Origin: Chelatococcus sp. | GTDB taxonomy: Bacteria; Pseudomonadota; Alphaproteobacteria; Rhizobiales; Beijerinckiaceae | Length of the DNA: 64,000 bases | NCBI GenBank assembly: GCA_003248805.1 | Contig: QFQY01000011.1 | Span: forward strand, 62,001-126,000 | Direction of reading: 5' to 3' | Shown: piece by piece, positions 27,756-37,113 of the stretch | How positions within the stretch are numbered: position 1 is the first letter of the stretch | How the letters are laid out: each line of letters starts with the position of its first letter | The notes under the pieces: generated by a model | Seen by the model: only the letters and a program-made list of their open reading frames with translations | What the model was told of the DNA's origin: nothing | The model's database searches: none | Translations under genes and position numbers: made by a program

Positions 27756-27881
27756 CCTCAGCCCTCATCCTGAGGAGCGCTTCGCAGAGGCGCGTCTCGA
27801 AGGATGCTCCAGGATGCTCCCGGACCATCTGGAGCATCCTTCGAGACGCCGCTACGCGGCTCCTCAGGATGAGGGCTGAGG
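27756..27881. repeat. palindromic intergenic repeat, family C, copy 2 (inside an ABC operon)
   Basis: CCTCAGCCCTCATCCTGAGG pairs perfectly with CCTCAGGATGAGGGCTGAGG at the far end. Inside, GGCGTCTCGAAGGATGCTCC pairs with GGAGCATCCTTCGAGACGCC. It lies between the substrate-binding gene and the ATPase gene. Confidence 0.92.
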
Positions 27882-27917
27882 GGCGGCCGGGCCATTGCGA
27901 GCCCGGCCGGCTATGCC

Positions 27918-29045
27918 TCAGGCGCTGAGGAACTTGTTGGTGAACTCGGAGCGGGCCTTGGCGTACCAGGGCGCTTCCGCCGGCCAGGGGTTCAGCTTGG
28001 CGAGCGAATCCCCCGGATAGGCGTCGGCGAAGTTCTTGGCGTAGACCTCGCCGCCGAACTTGTCGGCGCCGATGACCGGCGAGTTGTAGCCATGGGTCTT
28101 GATGGCTTCGCCCGCGAGTTGCGCGTCGTAGCAGGCCGCGATGAAGGCGTAGATCTGGTCGATGTTCTTGGCTCCGACCGGCAAGGCGAGGCCGTCGACC
28201 CAGGCCATGGCCCCTTCGACCGGCGCGCGATACATCACCGGCTCGCCGGCGGTCTTGAGCGCGATCGGCGGGCCGTCCCAGGTCTGGCCGACGATGACGC
28301 CCTCGTTGAGCAGGCCGTTCTTCTGCGCGTCGGCATCGTTCCAGACGAGCTTGATGTTCTTCTTCTTCTTGATCGCGGTCTCGGTCAGCTTGGTCCAGAC
28401 CTCGGTCATCTTCTCGGGCGTCTTGTAGGCGGCGAAGACCGAGCCGGGGGCGAGCTCGCCGCGCCGCTCCATGCCGAGGCCCAGCCCCAGGATCATGGAA
28501 TGGCCGCGGCCCATGGTCTTGCCGGCATTGGCGTCGTCCCAGACGTCGTAATAGCTCGGGGCGGTGCCGGCCGGGGTGAACTTGTCGGTGCGCCAGGCGA
28601 CGCCCTCGGTGCCCCAGATGTGCGGCAGCCAGTGCACGCCCTTGCCGCCGAAGTTCCAGTGCGTCTCGCCCAGCGCCATCGCCGGGTTCACCTTGTCGAT
28701 CGGCACCTTCTTCATGTCGAAGGGCTGGAGCAGGCCGAGCTCGGCCCAGAGCGGGCTGCGGTTGACGGTCGGCGTGACGATGTCGAAGCCCTGGCCGTTG
28801 GTGGCCTTCATCTTGTTCAGGATGTCGTCGTTCGAGCCGATGCCGGTGAAGTTGACCTTGATGCCGGTCTTGGCCGTGAACGCCTTGACGAAGCTCTCCG
28901 GCAGATAGTCCGACCACATCATGATGTTGATCTCGCCCGAGGAGGCGAGGGCGCCGCGGCTGACGAGAGCCGGCATGGCGACGCCGGCCGCCGCGAGCTT
29001 CAGCGCATGGCGGCGCGAGAACATGGTTCCTGCGGACTTGGACAT
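27918..29045 (-). CDS. ABC transporter substrate-binding protein, PotD/spermidine-binding type
   Basis: Periplasmic protein of 375 residues. The leader MSKSAGTMFSRRHALKLAAA has a twin-arginine motif (SRRHALK) before a hydrophobic stretch ending near ALAS, so export by Tat is likely. The mature part INIMMWSDYLPESFVKAFTAKTGIKVNFTGIGSNDDILNKMKA is the PotD-like start; family members bind polyamines or similar ligands. It sits upstream of the ATPase and permease genes and downstream of the sulfatase-like gene, all on the minus strand. Confidence 0.92.
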   Translation of the reverse strand: MSKSAGTMFSRRHALKLAAAGVAMPALVSRGALASSGEINIMMWSDYLPESFVKAFTAKTGIKVNFTGIGSNDDILNKMKATNGQGFDIVTPTVNRSPLWAELGLLQPFDMKKVPIDKVNPAMALGETHWNFGGKGVHWLPHIWGTEGVAWRTDKFTPAGTAPSYYDVWDDANAGKTMGRGHSMILGLGLGMERRGELAPGSVFAAYKTPEKMTEVWTKLTETAIKKKKNIKLVWNDADAQKNGLLNEGVIVGQTWDGPPIALKTAGEPVMYRAPVEGAMAWVDGLALPVGAKNIDQIYAFIAACYDAQLAGEAIKTHGYNSPVIGADKFGGEVYAKNFADAYPGDSLAKLNPWPAEAPWYAKARSEFTNKFLSA

Positions 29046-29229
29046 TCTGATCCCCTCTGCTGACTGTCTCGTTGCGCTTTCGCGGAGCCTTGCGCCGAAA
29101 GGCGGGCGCCATCCCGCTCCGCCGCCTCCCGGAGTGTCCCGGAGACAGCCAAGCAAGAACGGCGCCACGACGTTGCGGCAGGGCCCCACACGGGCAGGCC
29201 GCTGCGGCCGGGCGCGCGCGGCGCCCGTC

Positions 29230-30735
29230 TCAACCGTGCAGGACGATGGGCCCGTTTTCCGACAGATGCGTGAAGGCCAGGGTCTGGTCGAGATGGCGCG
29301 CGCGCAGCGCCAGCAGCGCTTCGGCGCAGCGCAGCCGGGTGGGGAGATGGCCCGGGTCGGCGGCGAGATTTCTGCTCTCGCCCGGATCGGCCGCCATGTC
29401 GAAGAGCAGCGGCGGCAAGCCGGCAAAGTGCACGTATTTCCAGCGCTCCTCGCGCAGGACGCTCAGGTTGCAGGCCGGGGAGGGCATGCCGAAGCGGGTC
29501 TCGGCGCTGCGGCCGGGAATGTCCCGGAAGTCGAACTCCCAGAAGGCGGCCTCCCGCCAGCCGGTCGGAGCCGCGCCGTCGAGGAAGGGAAGCAGCGAGG
29601 CGCCGTCGAGATGGCCGGTGGCGGGCTCGCCGAGGCGCGCCGAAAGCGTCGGCAGGATGTCGGCCGCCGAGGTAAAGCGCTCGACGATGCCGCCGGGCTT
29701 GGTCTGCGCCGGATCGCGGATGACGAGCGGGATGTGGTAGCTCGCCTCGAAGAAGCCGCCCTTGCCGAGCAGCCAGTGGTCGCCGGCCATCTCGCCATGG
29801 TCGGAGCAGAAGACGAGGATGGTGTCGGCCCATGCGCCGCCCGCCTTCAGGGCGGCGATGAGCCGGCCGATCTGCGCGTCGACCTCGGCGATCATGCCGA
29901 AATAGGTGGCGCGGAGTTGCGCGAAAGCCTCCGCGCTCCAGTCGAGGACGCGGCCCTCCGCACCGTGCACGAAGTGGCTCTTGCGCTGGTCTTCCATCTG
30001 GAAGCCGACGAAGGGGTGAAGCGCCTGCTCGGCCTCGCGATCCTCCGCACGCTGGAAGGCCGGGCCGTCCGCCGGCGCGAACAGCGTGTTGTAGGGCTCC
30101 GGCACGCAGAAGGGCGGGTGCGGGCGCATGAAGGAGAGGTGGGCGAACCAGGGCCGGTCCTGCTCGCCCTGCCAGCGCAGGAAGGCGTCGGTCAGATAGG
30201 CGGTCTGCGTCTCGTCGCGGCCATAGGCCGGCGGCCCGTCGCCGATCTCGCCGGCCTGGCGCTGGCGGTGGACGTCGCGGTCGGGCGCGTCGCGCCCGCG
30301 CTCGCGCAGCCAGGAGAGCCAGGGCCTTTCGTGCTCGGGCAGGAGTTCGCGGACGGAAAAGCCCGGGAGCACGCCTTCATAGCTGGTCAGGTGCGGATCG
30401 CCGGGGGCGAGGGCGCGCGGGTCCGGCGCCGTGTCGGTATAGCCGAACAAAGTCGGGTCGTAGCCGGCGCGCCTTGCCAGCCGGGCGAGGTTGTCGAAGC
30501 GGTCGTCGAGCGGCGAACCGTTGCGGCAGACGCGATGGTTCATCTGGTAGAGGCCGGTATAGAGCGAGGCCCTGGCCGGCGAGCAGGGCGCCGCGCCGGC
30601 ATAGTGGCGGGCGAAGAGCGTGCCCTCCGCCGCCAGCGCGTCGATGTTGGGCGTGCGCACGCAAGGATGGCCGAGCGCGGACAGGCAGTCGCCGCGCCAC
30701 TGGTCGGCCGTGACGAGCAGGATGTTGGGTTTCAT
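29230..30735 (-). CDS. sulfatase-family hydrolase resembling phosphonate monoester hydrolase
   Basis: Alkaline-phosphatase-superfamily enzyme of 501 residues. The formylglycine site CSPAR starts at C51 within the PCSPARASLYTGLYQMNHR segment; D11 is a metal ligand (TADQWRGD) and the FCSDHGEMAGDH motif supplies the other metal ligands. The runs LYQMNHR, GYDPTLFGYTDTAPDPR, RPHPPF and REERWKYVHFAGLPPLLFDM recall rhizobial phosphonate monoester hydrolase (PehA/PMH), which hydrolyses phosphonate and sulfate/phosphate esters. Formylglycine formation needs a maturase not seen here. No signal peptide, so cytoplasmic. The start MKPNILLV is chosen to match family N-termini. Upstream of an importer, it may process the imported ligand. 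Confidence 0.87.
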   Translation of the reverse strand: MKPNILLVTADQWRGDCLSALGHPCVRTPNIDALAAEGTLFARHYAGAAPCSPARASLYTGLYQMNHRVCRNGSPLDDRFDNLARLARRAGYDPTLFGYTDTAPDPRALAPGDPHLTSYEGVLPGFSVRELLPEHERPWLSWLRERGRDAPDRDVHRQRQAGEIGDGPPAYGRDETQTAYLTDAFLRWQGEQDRPWFAHLSFMRPHPPFCVPEPYNTLFAPADGPAFQRAEDREAEQALHPFVGFQMEDQRKSHFVHGAEGRVLDWSAEAFAQLRATYFGMIAEVDAQIGRLIAALKAGGAWADTILVFCSDHGEMAGDHWLLGKGGFFEASYHIPLVIRDPAQTKPGGIVERFTSAADILPTLSARLGEPATGHLDGASLLPFLDGAAPTGWREAAFWEFDFRDIPGRSAETRFGMPSPACNLSVLREERWKYVHFAGLPPLLFDMAADPGESRNLAADPGHLPTRLRCAEALLALRARHLDQTLAFTHLSENGPIVLHG

Positions 30736-30770
30736 CTCGGCTGCCGTTTCCGCGTGTCGTCCTGCCGCCG

Positions 30771-31520
30771 TCACGGCTCCCGATGAACCTGGAAGCCGGC
30801 GAAGGACTGGCTGACCGGCATCAGTTCCAGCGTGTTGACGTTCACATGCGGGGGCAGCGTCGCGATCCAGAAGATCGTCTCCGCGATATCCTTCGGCTGG
30901 AGCGCGTTGGCGCCCTTGTAGAGCGCGTCATAGGCCGCCTGGTCGCCGCCGGTGCGCACCAGCGTGAACTCGCTCTCGCACAGACCGGGCTCGATGGCGG
31001 TGACGCGCACGCCCTTGCCGTGCAGGTCCGAGCGGAGGCCGAGCGAGAACTGGCGCAGGAAGGCCTTGGTGCCACCATAGACGTTGCCGCCGGGGTAGGG
31101 GTAGTTCGCCGCGACCGAGGCGAGATTGACGATCGCGCCCTTGCGCGCGATCAGCCCCGGCAGGAGATGGTGCGTCAGCGTCACCAGCCCGGTGACGTTG
31201 GTGGCGATCATCGTCTTCCAGTCGTCGAGCTTCGCGTCCTGCGCCGGTTTCGTACCCAGCGCCAGGCCTGCATTGTTGACCAGAACGTCGATGGCCGAGA
31301 AGGGCGCCGGCAGCTCCGCGATAGCTGCCTTCATCGCGGCCTCGTCGGTGATGTCGAAGGCCGCGCCGTGGAAGGCCTCGCCGAGTTCACTCTTCAGCGC
31401 CGCGAGCCGCTCGGCCCGGCGCCCGGTTCCGACGACGCGCCAGCCGGCCTCCACGAAGCGCCTTGCCGTCGCCTCGCCGAAGCCCGCCGTCACCCCGGTG
31501 ATCAGGATGGTTCCGCTCAT
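30771..31520 (-). CDS. YdfG-type short-chain dehydrogenase (3-hydroxy acid dehydrogenase)
   Basis: NADP-dependent SDR of 249 residues. The cofactor motif TGVTAGFG is at residues 8-15, NNAG near 82-85, and the catalytic S135, Y148 and K152 lie in LASVAANYPYPGGNVYGGTK. The C-terminus NVNTLELMPVSQSFAGFQVHR is nearly diagnostic of YdfG, which oxidises L-allo-threonine and 3-hydroxy acids and reduces malonic semialdehyde. The ATG is at 31518-31520. The sulfatase gene follows on the same strand 35 bp after its stop. Confidence 0.9.
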   Translation of the reverse strand: MSGTILITGVTAGFGEATARRFVEAGWRVVGTGRRAERLAALKSELGEAFHGAAFDITDEAAMKAAIAELPAPFSAIDVLVNNAGLALGTKPAQDAKLDDWKTMIATNVTGLVTLTHHLLPGLIARKGAIVNLASVAANYPYPGGNVYGGTKAFLRQFSLGLRSDLHGKGVRVTAIEPGLCESEFTLVRTGGDQAAYDALYKGANALQPKDIAETIFWIATLPPHVNVNTLELMPVSQSFAGFQVHREP

Positions 31521-31749
31521 CGTCAATCGTCTCCAACTGGGGATGGCCGCCTCGGCCCCGGACGGGAGCGGCCCGGCGACAAACGGAGGTCCGCCCGCCA
31601 TGGCCGTCAAGCCCCAAACCCGCAAGCAAGCGCCGCGCCGCCGCAATCCGTCCGGGCATGATTTGTGCCTGCGCGGGCGTCGTGGCCGAAGGGGGCTGGC
31701 GGGATCCGTCGCTTTCCGGGATCATGGCCGGCGGAAGAGGAGAGCGGCG

Positions 31750-33138
31750 ATGGGCTATCGTGTAGCGGCGGGGGGCGAGAGCTTCGCCTTCGCCGATCTG
31801 CGCGCGCTGATGGCGAAGGCGAGTCCGCCACGCTCCGGCGACCAGCTCGCCGGCGTCGCGGCCGGTAGCATGAAGGAGATGATGGCGGCCCGCATCGCGC
31901 TGGCCGATCTGCCGCTCCGGACCTTCCTGTCGGAGGTGCTGGTGCCCTACGAGACCGACGAGGTGACCCGGCTCATCATCGACACGCATGACGCGGCCGC
32001 ATTCTCGGTCGTCGCGAGCCTGACTGTCGGCGAATTCCGCGACTGGCTGCTCTCGGAGCGGGCGACGCCCGATGTGCTGGCGCGGATCGCGCCCGGCATC
32101 ACGCCCGAGATGGCGGCGGCGGTCTCCAAGCTGATGCGCAACCAGGATCTCATCCTGGCCGCGCGCAAATGCCGGGTCGTGACGCGCTTCCGCAACACGA
32201 TCGGGCTGCCGGGCACGATGGCCGTCAGGCTGCAGCCCAACCATCCGACCGACGATGTGGCCGGCATCCTCGCCTCGACCATCGACGGGCTGATGCATGG
32301 CTGCGGCGATGCGGTGATCGGCATCAACCCGGCCTCGGATTCGCTGCCGGTGATCGGTGATCTGCTGCGGCTGCTCGACGAGCTGATCGCGCGCTTCGAC
32401 ATTCCGACGCAGGCCTGCGTGCTGACCCATGTCACCTCCTCGATCGAGCTGGCGGCCAAGGGCGCGCCGATCGACCTCGTCTTCCAGTCCGTCGCCGGAA
32501 CGCAGGCCGCCAACGCCTCCTTCGGCGTGACGCTGTCGCTGCTGCAGGAAGGGCTCGATGCCGGGCGCTCGCTGAAGCGCGGCACGATCGGCGACGACCT
32601 GATGTATTTCGAGACGGGGCAGGGCTCGGCGCTCTCGGCGGGGGCGCATCACGGCGTCGACCAGCAGACGCTGGAGGCGCGCGCCTATGCCGTCTGCCGC
32701 GCCTTCTCGCCGTTGCTGGTCAACACCGTCGTCGGCTTCATCGGGCCGGAATATCTCTATGACGGCAAGCAGATCATCCGGGCGGGGCTGGAGGACCATT
32801 TCTGCGGCAAGCTGCTCGGCCTGCCGATGGGCTGCGACGTCTGCTACACCAACCATGCCGAGGCCGATCAGGACGACATGGACAATCTGCTGACCCTGCT
32901 GGGCGCGGCGGGCGTGACCTACATCATGGGCATTCCCGGCGCCGACGACGTCATGCTGAACTACCAGTCCACCTCCTTCCACGACCAGCTCTATATCCGC
33001 GAGGTGCTGGGCCTGAAGCGGGCGCCGGAGTTCGAGGACTGGCTGCGGCGCATGGAGATTACCGACGCGACGGGGCGCTTGCTGGACGGACGGGGCGGGC
33101 AGCGCCTGCTGGACGCGACGCTGAGCCGCGCGGCATGA
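31750..33138 (+). CDS. eutB: ethanolamine ammonia-lyase large subunit
   Basis: Adenosylcobalamin-dependent lyase turning ethanolamine into acetaldehyde and ammonia. The 462-residue chain has the TIM-barrel landmarks of EutB, including GLPGTMAVRLQPNHPTDD, GINPASDS, FQSVAGTQAANASFGV, YFETGQGSALSAGAHHGVDQQTLEAR and MGCDVCYTNHAEADQDDMD. Length matches the usual ~455. GAGGAGAG lies just before ATG 31750. It overlaps eutC by ATGA. No microcompartment genes, EutR or EutA reactivase are adjacent, so this is the simple eutBC type. Confidence 0.97.
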   Translation: MGYRVAAGGESFAFADLRALMAKASPPRSGDQLAGVAAGSMKEMMAARIALADLPLRTFLSEVLVPYETDEVTRLIIDTHDAAAFSVVASLTVGEFRDWLLSERATPDVLARIAPGITPEMAAAVSKLMRNQDLILAARKCRVVTRFRNTIGLPGTMAVRLQPNHPTDDVAGILASTIDGLMHGCGDAVIGINPASDSLPVIGDLLRLLDELIARFDIPTQACVLTHVTSSIELAAKGAPIDLVFQSVAGTQAANASFGVTLSLLQEGLDAGRSLKRGTIGDDLMYFETGQGSALSAGAHHGVDQQTLEARAYAVCRAFSPLLVNTVVGFIGPEYLYDGKQIIRAGLEDHFCGKLLGLPMGCDVCYTNHAEADQDDMDNLLTLLGAAGVTYIMGIPGADDVMLNYQSTSFHDQLYIREVLGLKRAPEFEDWLRRMEITDATGRLLDGRGGQRLLDATLSRAA

Positions 33139-33914
33139 GCGCGGACAAGCCTCCCGTCCGCGCCGCCGATCTGCGGAGTCTGACACCGGCGCGCGTGGCG
33201 CTCGGCCGCTCGGGGGCCTCGCTGCCTCTTCAGGAGGTGCTGCGTTTCGGCCTCGCCCATGCGCAGGCGCGCGACGCGGTGCACGAGCCTTTCCGGCCGG
33301 ATGAGATCGAAGCCGGCCTGCGCGCGCGCGGGCTGGAGACGCTGCAGGTCGCGAGCGCGGCGACGACGCGCGCCGAGTATCTGCGCCGGCCCGATCGCGG
33401 GCGGATGCTTGCGCCCGAGAGCCGGGAGGCCCTGGCCGACCGCAAGGGCGGCTTCGATCTCGCGCTCGTCGTCGCCGACGGGCTTTCGTCGACCGCCGTC
33501 CACCGCAATGCCGTGCCTTTCGTGGGGGCACTGCTGCCGCATCTGACGCGGCTCGGGCTTTCGCTCGCGCCTGTGGTGTTGGCTTCTCAGGCGCGTGTGG
33601 CGCTCGGCGACGAGGTCGGCGCGCTGCTCGGCGCGCGGATGGTCGTCGTTCTGGTCGGGGAACGGCCCGGCCTGTCGTCGCCGGATTCGCTCGGACTCTA
33701 CCTGACCTATGCGCCGCGCACCGGGCTGTCCGACGCGGACCGCAACTGCATCTCCAATGTCCGCGACGGAGGGCTCGCGCCCGCTGCCGCGGCGTTCAAG
33801 CTCGCCTGGCTGATCGCGGAAGCCTTCCGGCGTGGCCTGAGCGGCGTGGCGCTGAAGGACGAGAGCGACATCGCCGCGCTGCCCGACGCCGCCACTCCGG
33901 TCCTTCCCGGCTGA
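33135..33914 (+). CDS. eutC: ethanolamine ammonia-lyase small subunit
   Basis: Small subunit (259 residues) that completes the EutBC lyase and helps hold the B12 cofactor. Recognisable parts are LTPARVALGRSGASLPLQEVLRFGLAHAQARDAVHEPF, TRAEYLRRPDRGR, FDLALVVADGLSSTAVHRNA and ERPGLSSPDSLGLYLTYAPRTGLSDADRNCISNVRDGGL. Its ATG overlaps the TGA of eutB, so the subunits are made together. The length is close to other short-type EutC proteins. Confidence 0.96.
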   Translation: MSADKPPVRAADLRSLTPARVALGRSGASLPLQEVLRFGLAHAQARDAVHEPFRPDEIEAGLRARGLETLQVASAATTRAEYLRRPDRGRMLAPESREALADRKGGFDLALVVADGLSSTAVHRNAVPFVGALLPHLTRLGLSLAPVVLASQARVALGDEVGALLGARMVVVLVGERPGLSSPDSLGLYLTYAPRTGLSDADRNCISNVRDGGLAPAAAAFKLAWLIAEAFRRGLSGVALKDESDIAALPDAATPVLPG

Positions 33915-33936
33915 GAGGCCGTTTGGACACTCCTTC

Positions 33937-34057
33937 AGCCCTCATCCTGAGGAGCCATTCCGTCAGGAATGGCGTCTCGAAGGAGGCTTCAGGAGGCTCC
34001 GGAACCAGCTGGACCATCCTTCGAGACGCCGCTTTGCGGCTCCTCAGGATGAGGGCT
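33937..34057. repeat. palindromic intergenic repeat, family C, copy 3
   Basis: AGCCCTCATCCTGAGG pairs with CCTCAGGATGAGGGCT, and GGCGTCTCGAAGGA with TCCTTCGAGACGCC. It fills the convergent gap between eutC and the aldehyde dehydrogenase gene. Confidence 0.9.
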
Positions 34058-34101
34058 CGCAGTGTCGAACGGGCTCCGAGAGGGGATGGTCGCTCCTGTG
34101 A

Positions 34102-35484
34102 CTATCCCTTCTTCAACAGGATCATCTTCTCCTGCGTCATGTCGCGCATGGTGTAGGGGATGCCGCCGGTGCCGTAGCCGGATTCGCGCCGGCCGGCGAA
34201 GGGCATCCAGTCCGTGCGGAAGGCGGTCGTGTCGTTGATCATCACCGCCGAGGCGTCGAGCCTGTCGGCCGCGCGCATCGCCACCGAGATGTCCTGCGCG
34301 AAGACGCTGGCCTGGAAGGCGACGGGCAGCGCATTCGCCTGTGCGATCGCCGCGTCGAGATCCCGGTAGGGGTAGACGCAGACGACCGGGCCGAAGACCT
34401 CGAGCTGCGAGACCTTCGCATCCGGCGGCGGGTCGATCAGCACGGTCGGCTCCAGCGTGGTCGGCGACAGGCGCCTGCCGCCGCCGGCGAGCCTGGCGCC
34501 CCCCTTCACCGCTTCCTCGATCCAGGATGCGACGCGGTCGGCCTCCTTCGGCAGGATCAGCGGGCCGACCTCGGTGTCCTTCAGCGTCGGATCGCCGACC
34601 TTGAGCTTCGCGACGCGCGCGACCAGCCGCTCGGTGAAATCGGCGGCGATGTCCTGATGCACGAAGATGCGCTGCGTCGACACGCAGACCTGCCCGGCGT
34701 GGTAGTAGCCGCCCTTCACGATCGGCTCGACGATCTTGTCGAGATCGGCGCTGCGGTCGACGATGGCCGGCGCCGCTCCGCCATGCTCCAGAGCCGAGCG
34801 CGCGCCATGGGCGAGCTTCGCATGCAGCGACCAGCCGACCCTGGCCGAGCCGATGAAGCTCAGGAAGGCGATGCGCTTGTCCGTGACCAGCTTCTCGGCG
34901 AGCTCGTTGCTCTCCGGGATGAAGGTCTGGCACCAGGGCTCGGGCAGCCCGGCCTCGTGGACGAGGTCGACGAAGTCGCGGCAGGAGAGCGGCGTCGTGC
35001 TCGCCGGCTTGACGATGACCGGGCAGCCGACCGCGATGGCCGGCGCGACCTGATGCACGATCAGGTTCAGCGGGTGGTTGAAGGCCGAGATCGCCGCGAC
35101 GACCCCGATGGGCTCCTTGGTGGTGAAGGCCCAGCGGTCGGCGGCCGCCGCCGAGAGCCCCATCGGGATCTCGCGGCCGGCAAGGTTGCGCAGCTCGTCG
35201 GCGGCGTTGCGCACGCCGTCGATGGCGCGCGTCGTCTCGACGATGGCGTCGGGCAGCGGCTTGCCGCCCTCCCGCGCGATCTGCATGGCGAAATGATCGC
35301 GCCTGGCCTCCAGCAGCGTCGCGAGCTTGCGCAGGATCGCCATGCGCTCATGCGGCTTCAGCCAGCCGTCGCGGTTGCGGAAGGCGCGCTCGGCCGCCTT
35401 CAACTTGGCTTCGAGCGCGGCCGCGTCGTCGGTCGCGATGGTGGTGATCGGCGTCCTGTCGAACGCCTGGACGACTTCCAGCAT
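34102..35484 (-). CDS. aldehyde dehydrogenase family protein
   Basis: NAD(P)-dependent aldehyde dehydrogenase of 460 residues. The cofactor segment is GVVAAISAFNHPLNLIVHQVAPAIA. The general base sits in LEHGGAAP (Glu near 231) and the nucleophile in GQVCVSTQR (Cys near 265). The LEHGG form, in place of the common LELGG, is shared by a subgroup. Substrate unknown; oxidation of acetaldehyde from the neighbouring EutBC is conceivable but the two are convergent. It lies 13 bp downstream of the acetolactate synthase-like gene and is probably cotranscribed with it. Confidence 0.92.
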   Translation of the reverse strand: MLEVVQAFDRTPITTIATDDAAALEAKLKAAERAFRNRDGWLKPHERMAILRKLATLLEARRDHFAMQIAREGGKPLPDAIVETTRAIDGVRNAADELRNLAGREIPMGLSAAAADRWAFTTKEPIGVVAAISAFNHPLNLIVHQVAPAIAVGCPVIVKPASTTPLSCRDFVDLVHEAGLPEPWCQTFIPESNELAEKLVTDKRIAFLSFIGSARVGWSLHAKLAHGARSALEHGGAAPAIVDRSADLDKIVEPIVKGGYYHAGQVCVSTQRIFVHQDIAADFTERLVARVAKLKVGDPTLKDTEVGPLILPKEADRVASWIEEAVKGGARLAGGGRRLSPTTLEPTVLIDPPPDAKVSQLEVFGPVVCVYPYRDLDAAIAQANALPVAFQASVFAQDISVAMRAADRLDASAVMINDTTAFRTDWMPFAGRRESGYGTGGIPYTMRDMTQEKMILLKKG

Positions 35485-35497
35485 GGTCTGTCTCCAC

Positions 35498-37113
35498 TCA
35501 CGCGAGCGTGACGTCGGGGTTGCGGTTGCGCAGCTCCTCGACCAGCACCCGCGTGTTCTCGGAATAGTCGATGGGCACCTCGACGAGGTGGACGCCGCCG
35601 CCGGCGAAAGCGGCTTCGAGCGTCGGCACCAGCGCCTCGGCGGAGGTCACGCGCGTGCCCTTCGCGCCATAGGATTCGGCGTAGCGCACGAAATCGGGGT
35701 TGCCGAAGCTCATGCCGAAATCCGGGAAGCCGTCGACCGCCTGCTTCCAGCGGATCATGCCATAGGCGCCGTCGTTGAGGATGAGGACGACGAGGTTCAG
35801 GCCCAGCCGGACGGCGGTTTCCATCTCCTGCGAGTTCATCATGAAGCCGCCGTCGCCGCACACCGCCATGACGCGCCGCCCGGGATGGAGGATCGCCGCC
35901 ATCATGGCCGAGGGCAGGCCCGCGCCCATCGTCGCCAGCGCGTTGTCGAGCAGCAGCGTGTTGGCGACATGGGTGCGGTAGTTCCGCGCGAACCAGATCT
36001 TGTACATGCCGTTGTCGAGGCGAGACGCTGCGGCGTCACCGGGAAACGGTCCTCCTCGGCGCGGTCGTTGATGCGCGCGAGGATTGTCTGGCGCAGCTCC
36101 AGCATCTGCGTCTGCTCGTCGAGCTTGCCGCCGAGCCTGTCGGCCAGCGCGGTGACGGTCGCGCCGATGTCGCCCAGCACCTCGGCGTCGGGATGGTAGA
36201 CCTGCTCGACGCTGGCCGACTGGTAGCCGATATGGATGACCTTCGGCCCGCCGGCGCTCTGCATCAGGAAGGGCGGCTTCTCCACCGTGTCGTGGCCGAT
36301 GGCGACGATGAGATCGGCCAGCGCCACGGCCTCGTGGACATAGTCGCGCTCCGAGAGGGCGGCCGTGCCCATGTAGAGGTTGGAGCCGCCGGTGACCGCG
36401 CCCTTGCCCATCTGCGTGTTGAAGAAGGGCAACCCCGTGCGCCGGACGAAGGAGGACAGCGCCTCGACCAGACGCGGCCGGTTGCCGGCGGCACCGATCA
36501 TCACCAGCGGACGCCTCGCGGCGAGGATCATCTGGGCCGCGCGGTCGAGCGCCGCCGGCGCGGCGACCGGCAGGTCGATGGGGTGGACCGGGATCAGCGG
36601 CACCGCACCGTCGACCTCCTCGCCCGCAACATCCTCGGGCAGTTCGAGATGGACGGGCCCTGGCCGCTCCTCCATCGCCACGCGGAAGGCGTCGCGCACC
36701 ATCGCGGGAATGCTGGCGGGGCTGACGATCTGGCGCGTCATCTTGGTCAGCGGCTTCATCGAGGCGACGACGTCGACGATCTGGAAGCGCGCCTGCCGCG
36801 CGGTCATGATCGCCTTCTGGCCGGTGATCAGGATCATCGGCATGGCGCCGAGATGGGCGTAGGCGGCGCCGGTCGAGAAGTTCAGCGCGCCGGGACCCAG
36901 CGTCGCGATGCAGACGCCGGGCCTGCCGGTCAGCCGGCCATGCGTCGCCGCCATGAAGGCCGCGGCCTGCTCGTGCCGGGTCAGGACGAGCTCGATCGAG
37001 GAGTTGCGCAGCGACTCGACGACGTCGAGGTTTTCCTCGCCCGGCACGCCGAAGATGCGGTCGACGCCCTCGTTTTCGAGTGCGGCGACGAGAATGTCCG
37101 AGCCCTTGGTCAT
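35498..37113 (-). pseudogene. acetolactate synthase-like TPP enzyme, disrupted by deletion/frameshift
   Basis: Homologue of the catalytic subunit of acetolactate synthase (AlsS/IlvB). It starts MTKGSDILVAALENEGVDRIFGVPGEENLDVVESL, carries the TPP-activating Glu in LTRHEQAAAFMA, and its C-terminal part holds the TPP/Mg motif VCGDGGFMMNSQEME...NDGAYG. The two parts are in different frames: the first reads through ...EEDRFPVTPQRL to about 36022, the second resumes with LDNGMYKIWFARNY at about 36019. Comparison with intact relatives suggests roughly 16 residues, normally between PQRL and LDNG, are missing, so about 50 bp is deleted. As written the gene cannot make a full enzyme. A sequence error cannot be excluded. 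Confidence 0.82.

Noticed and set aside
30735..30774. Upstream extension of the sulfatase-like protein (13 extra residues)
   Set aside because: Family N-termini begin at MKPNILLV; the extension has no supporting ribosome-binding site.
31521..31749. Possible sigma-54 promoter before eutB
   Set aside because: TGG and GC elements are present but not at -24/-12 spacing; no match to TGGCAC-N5-TTGC.
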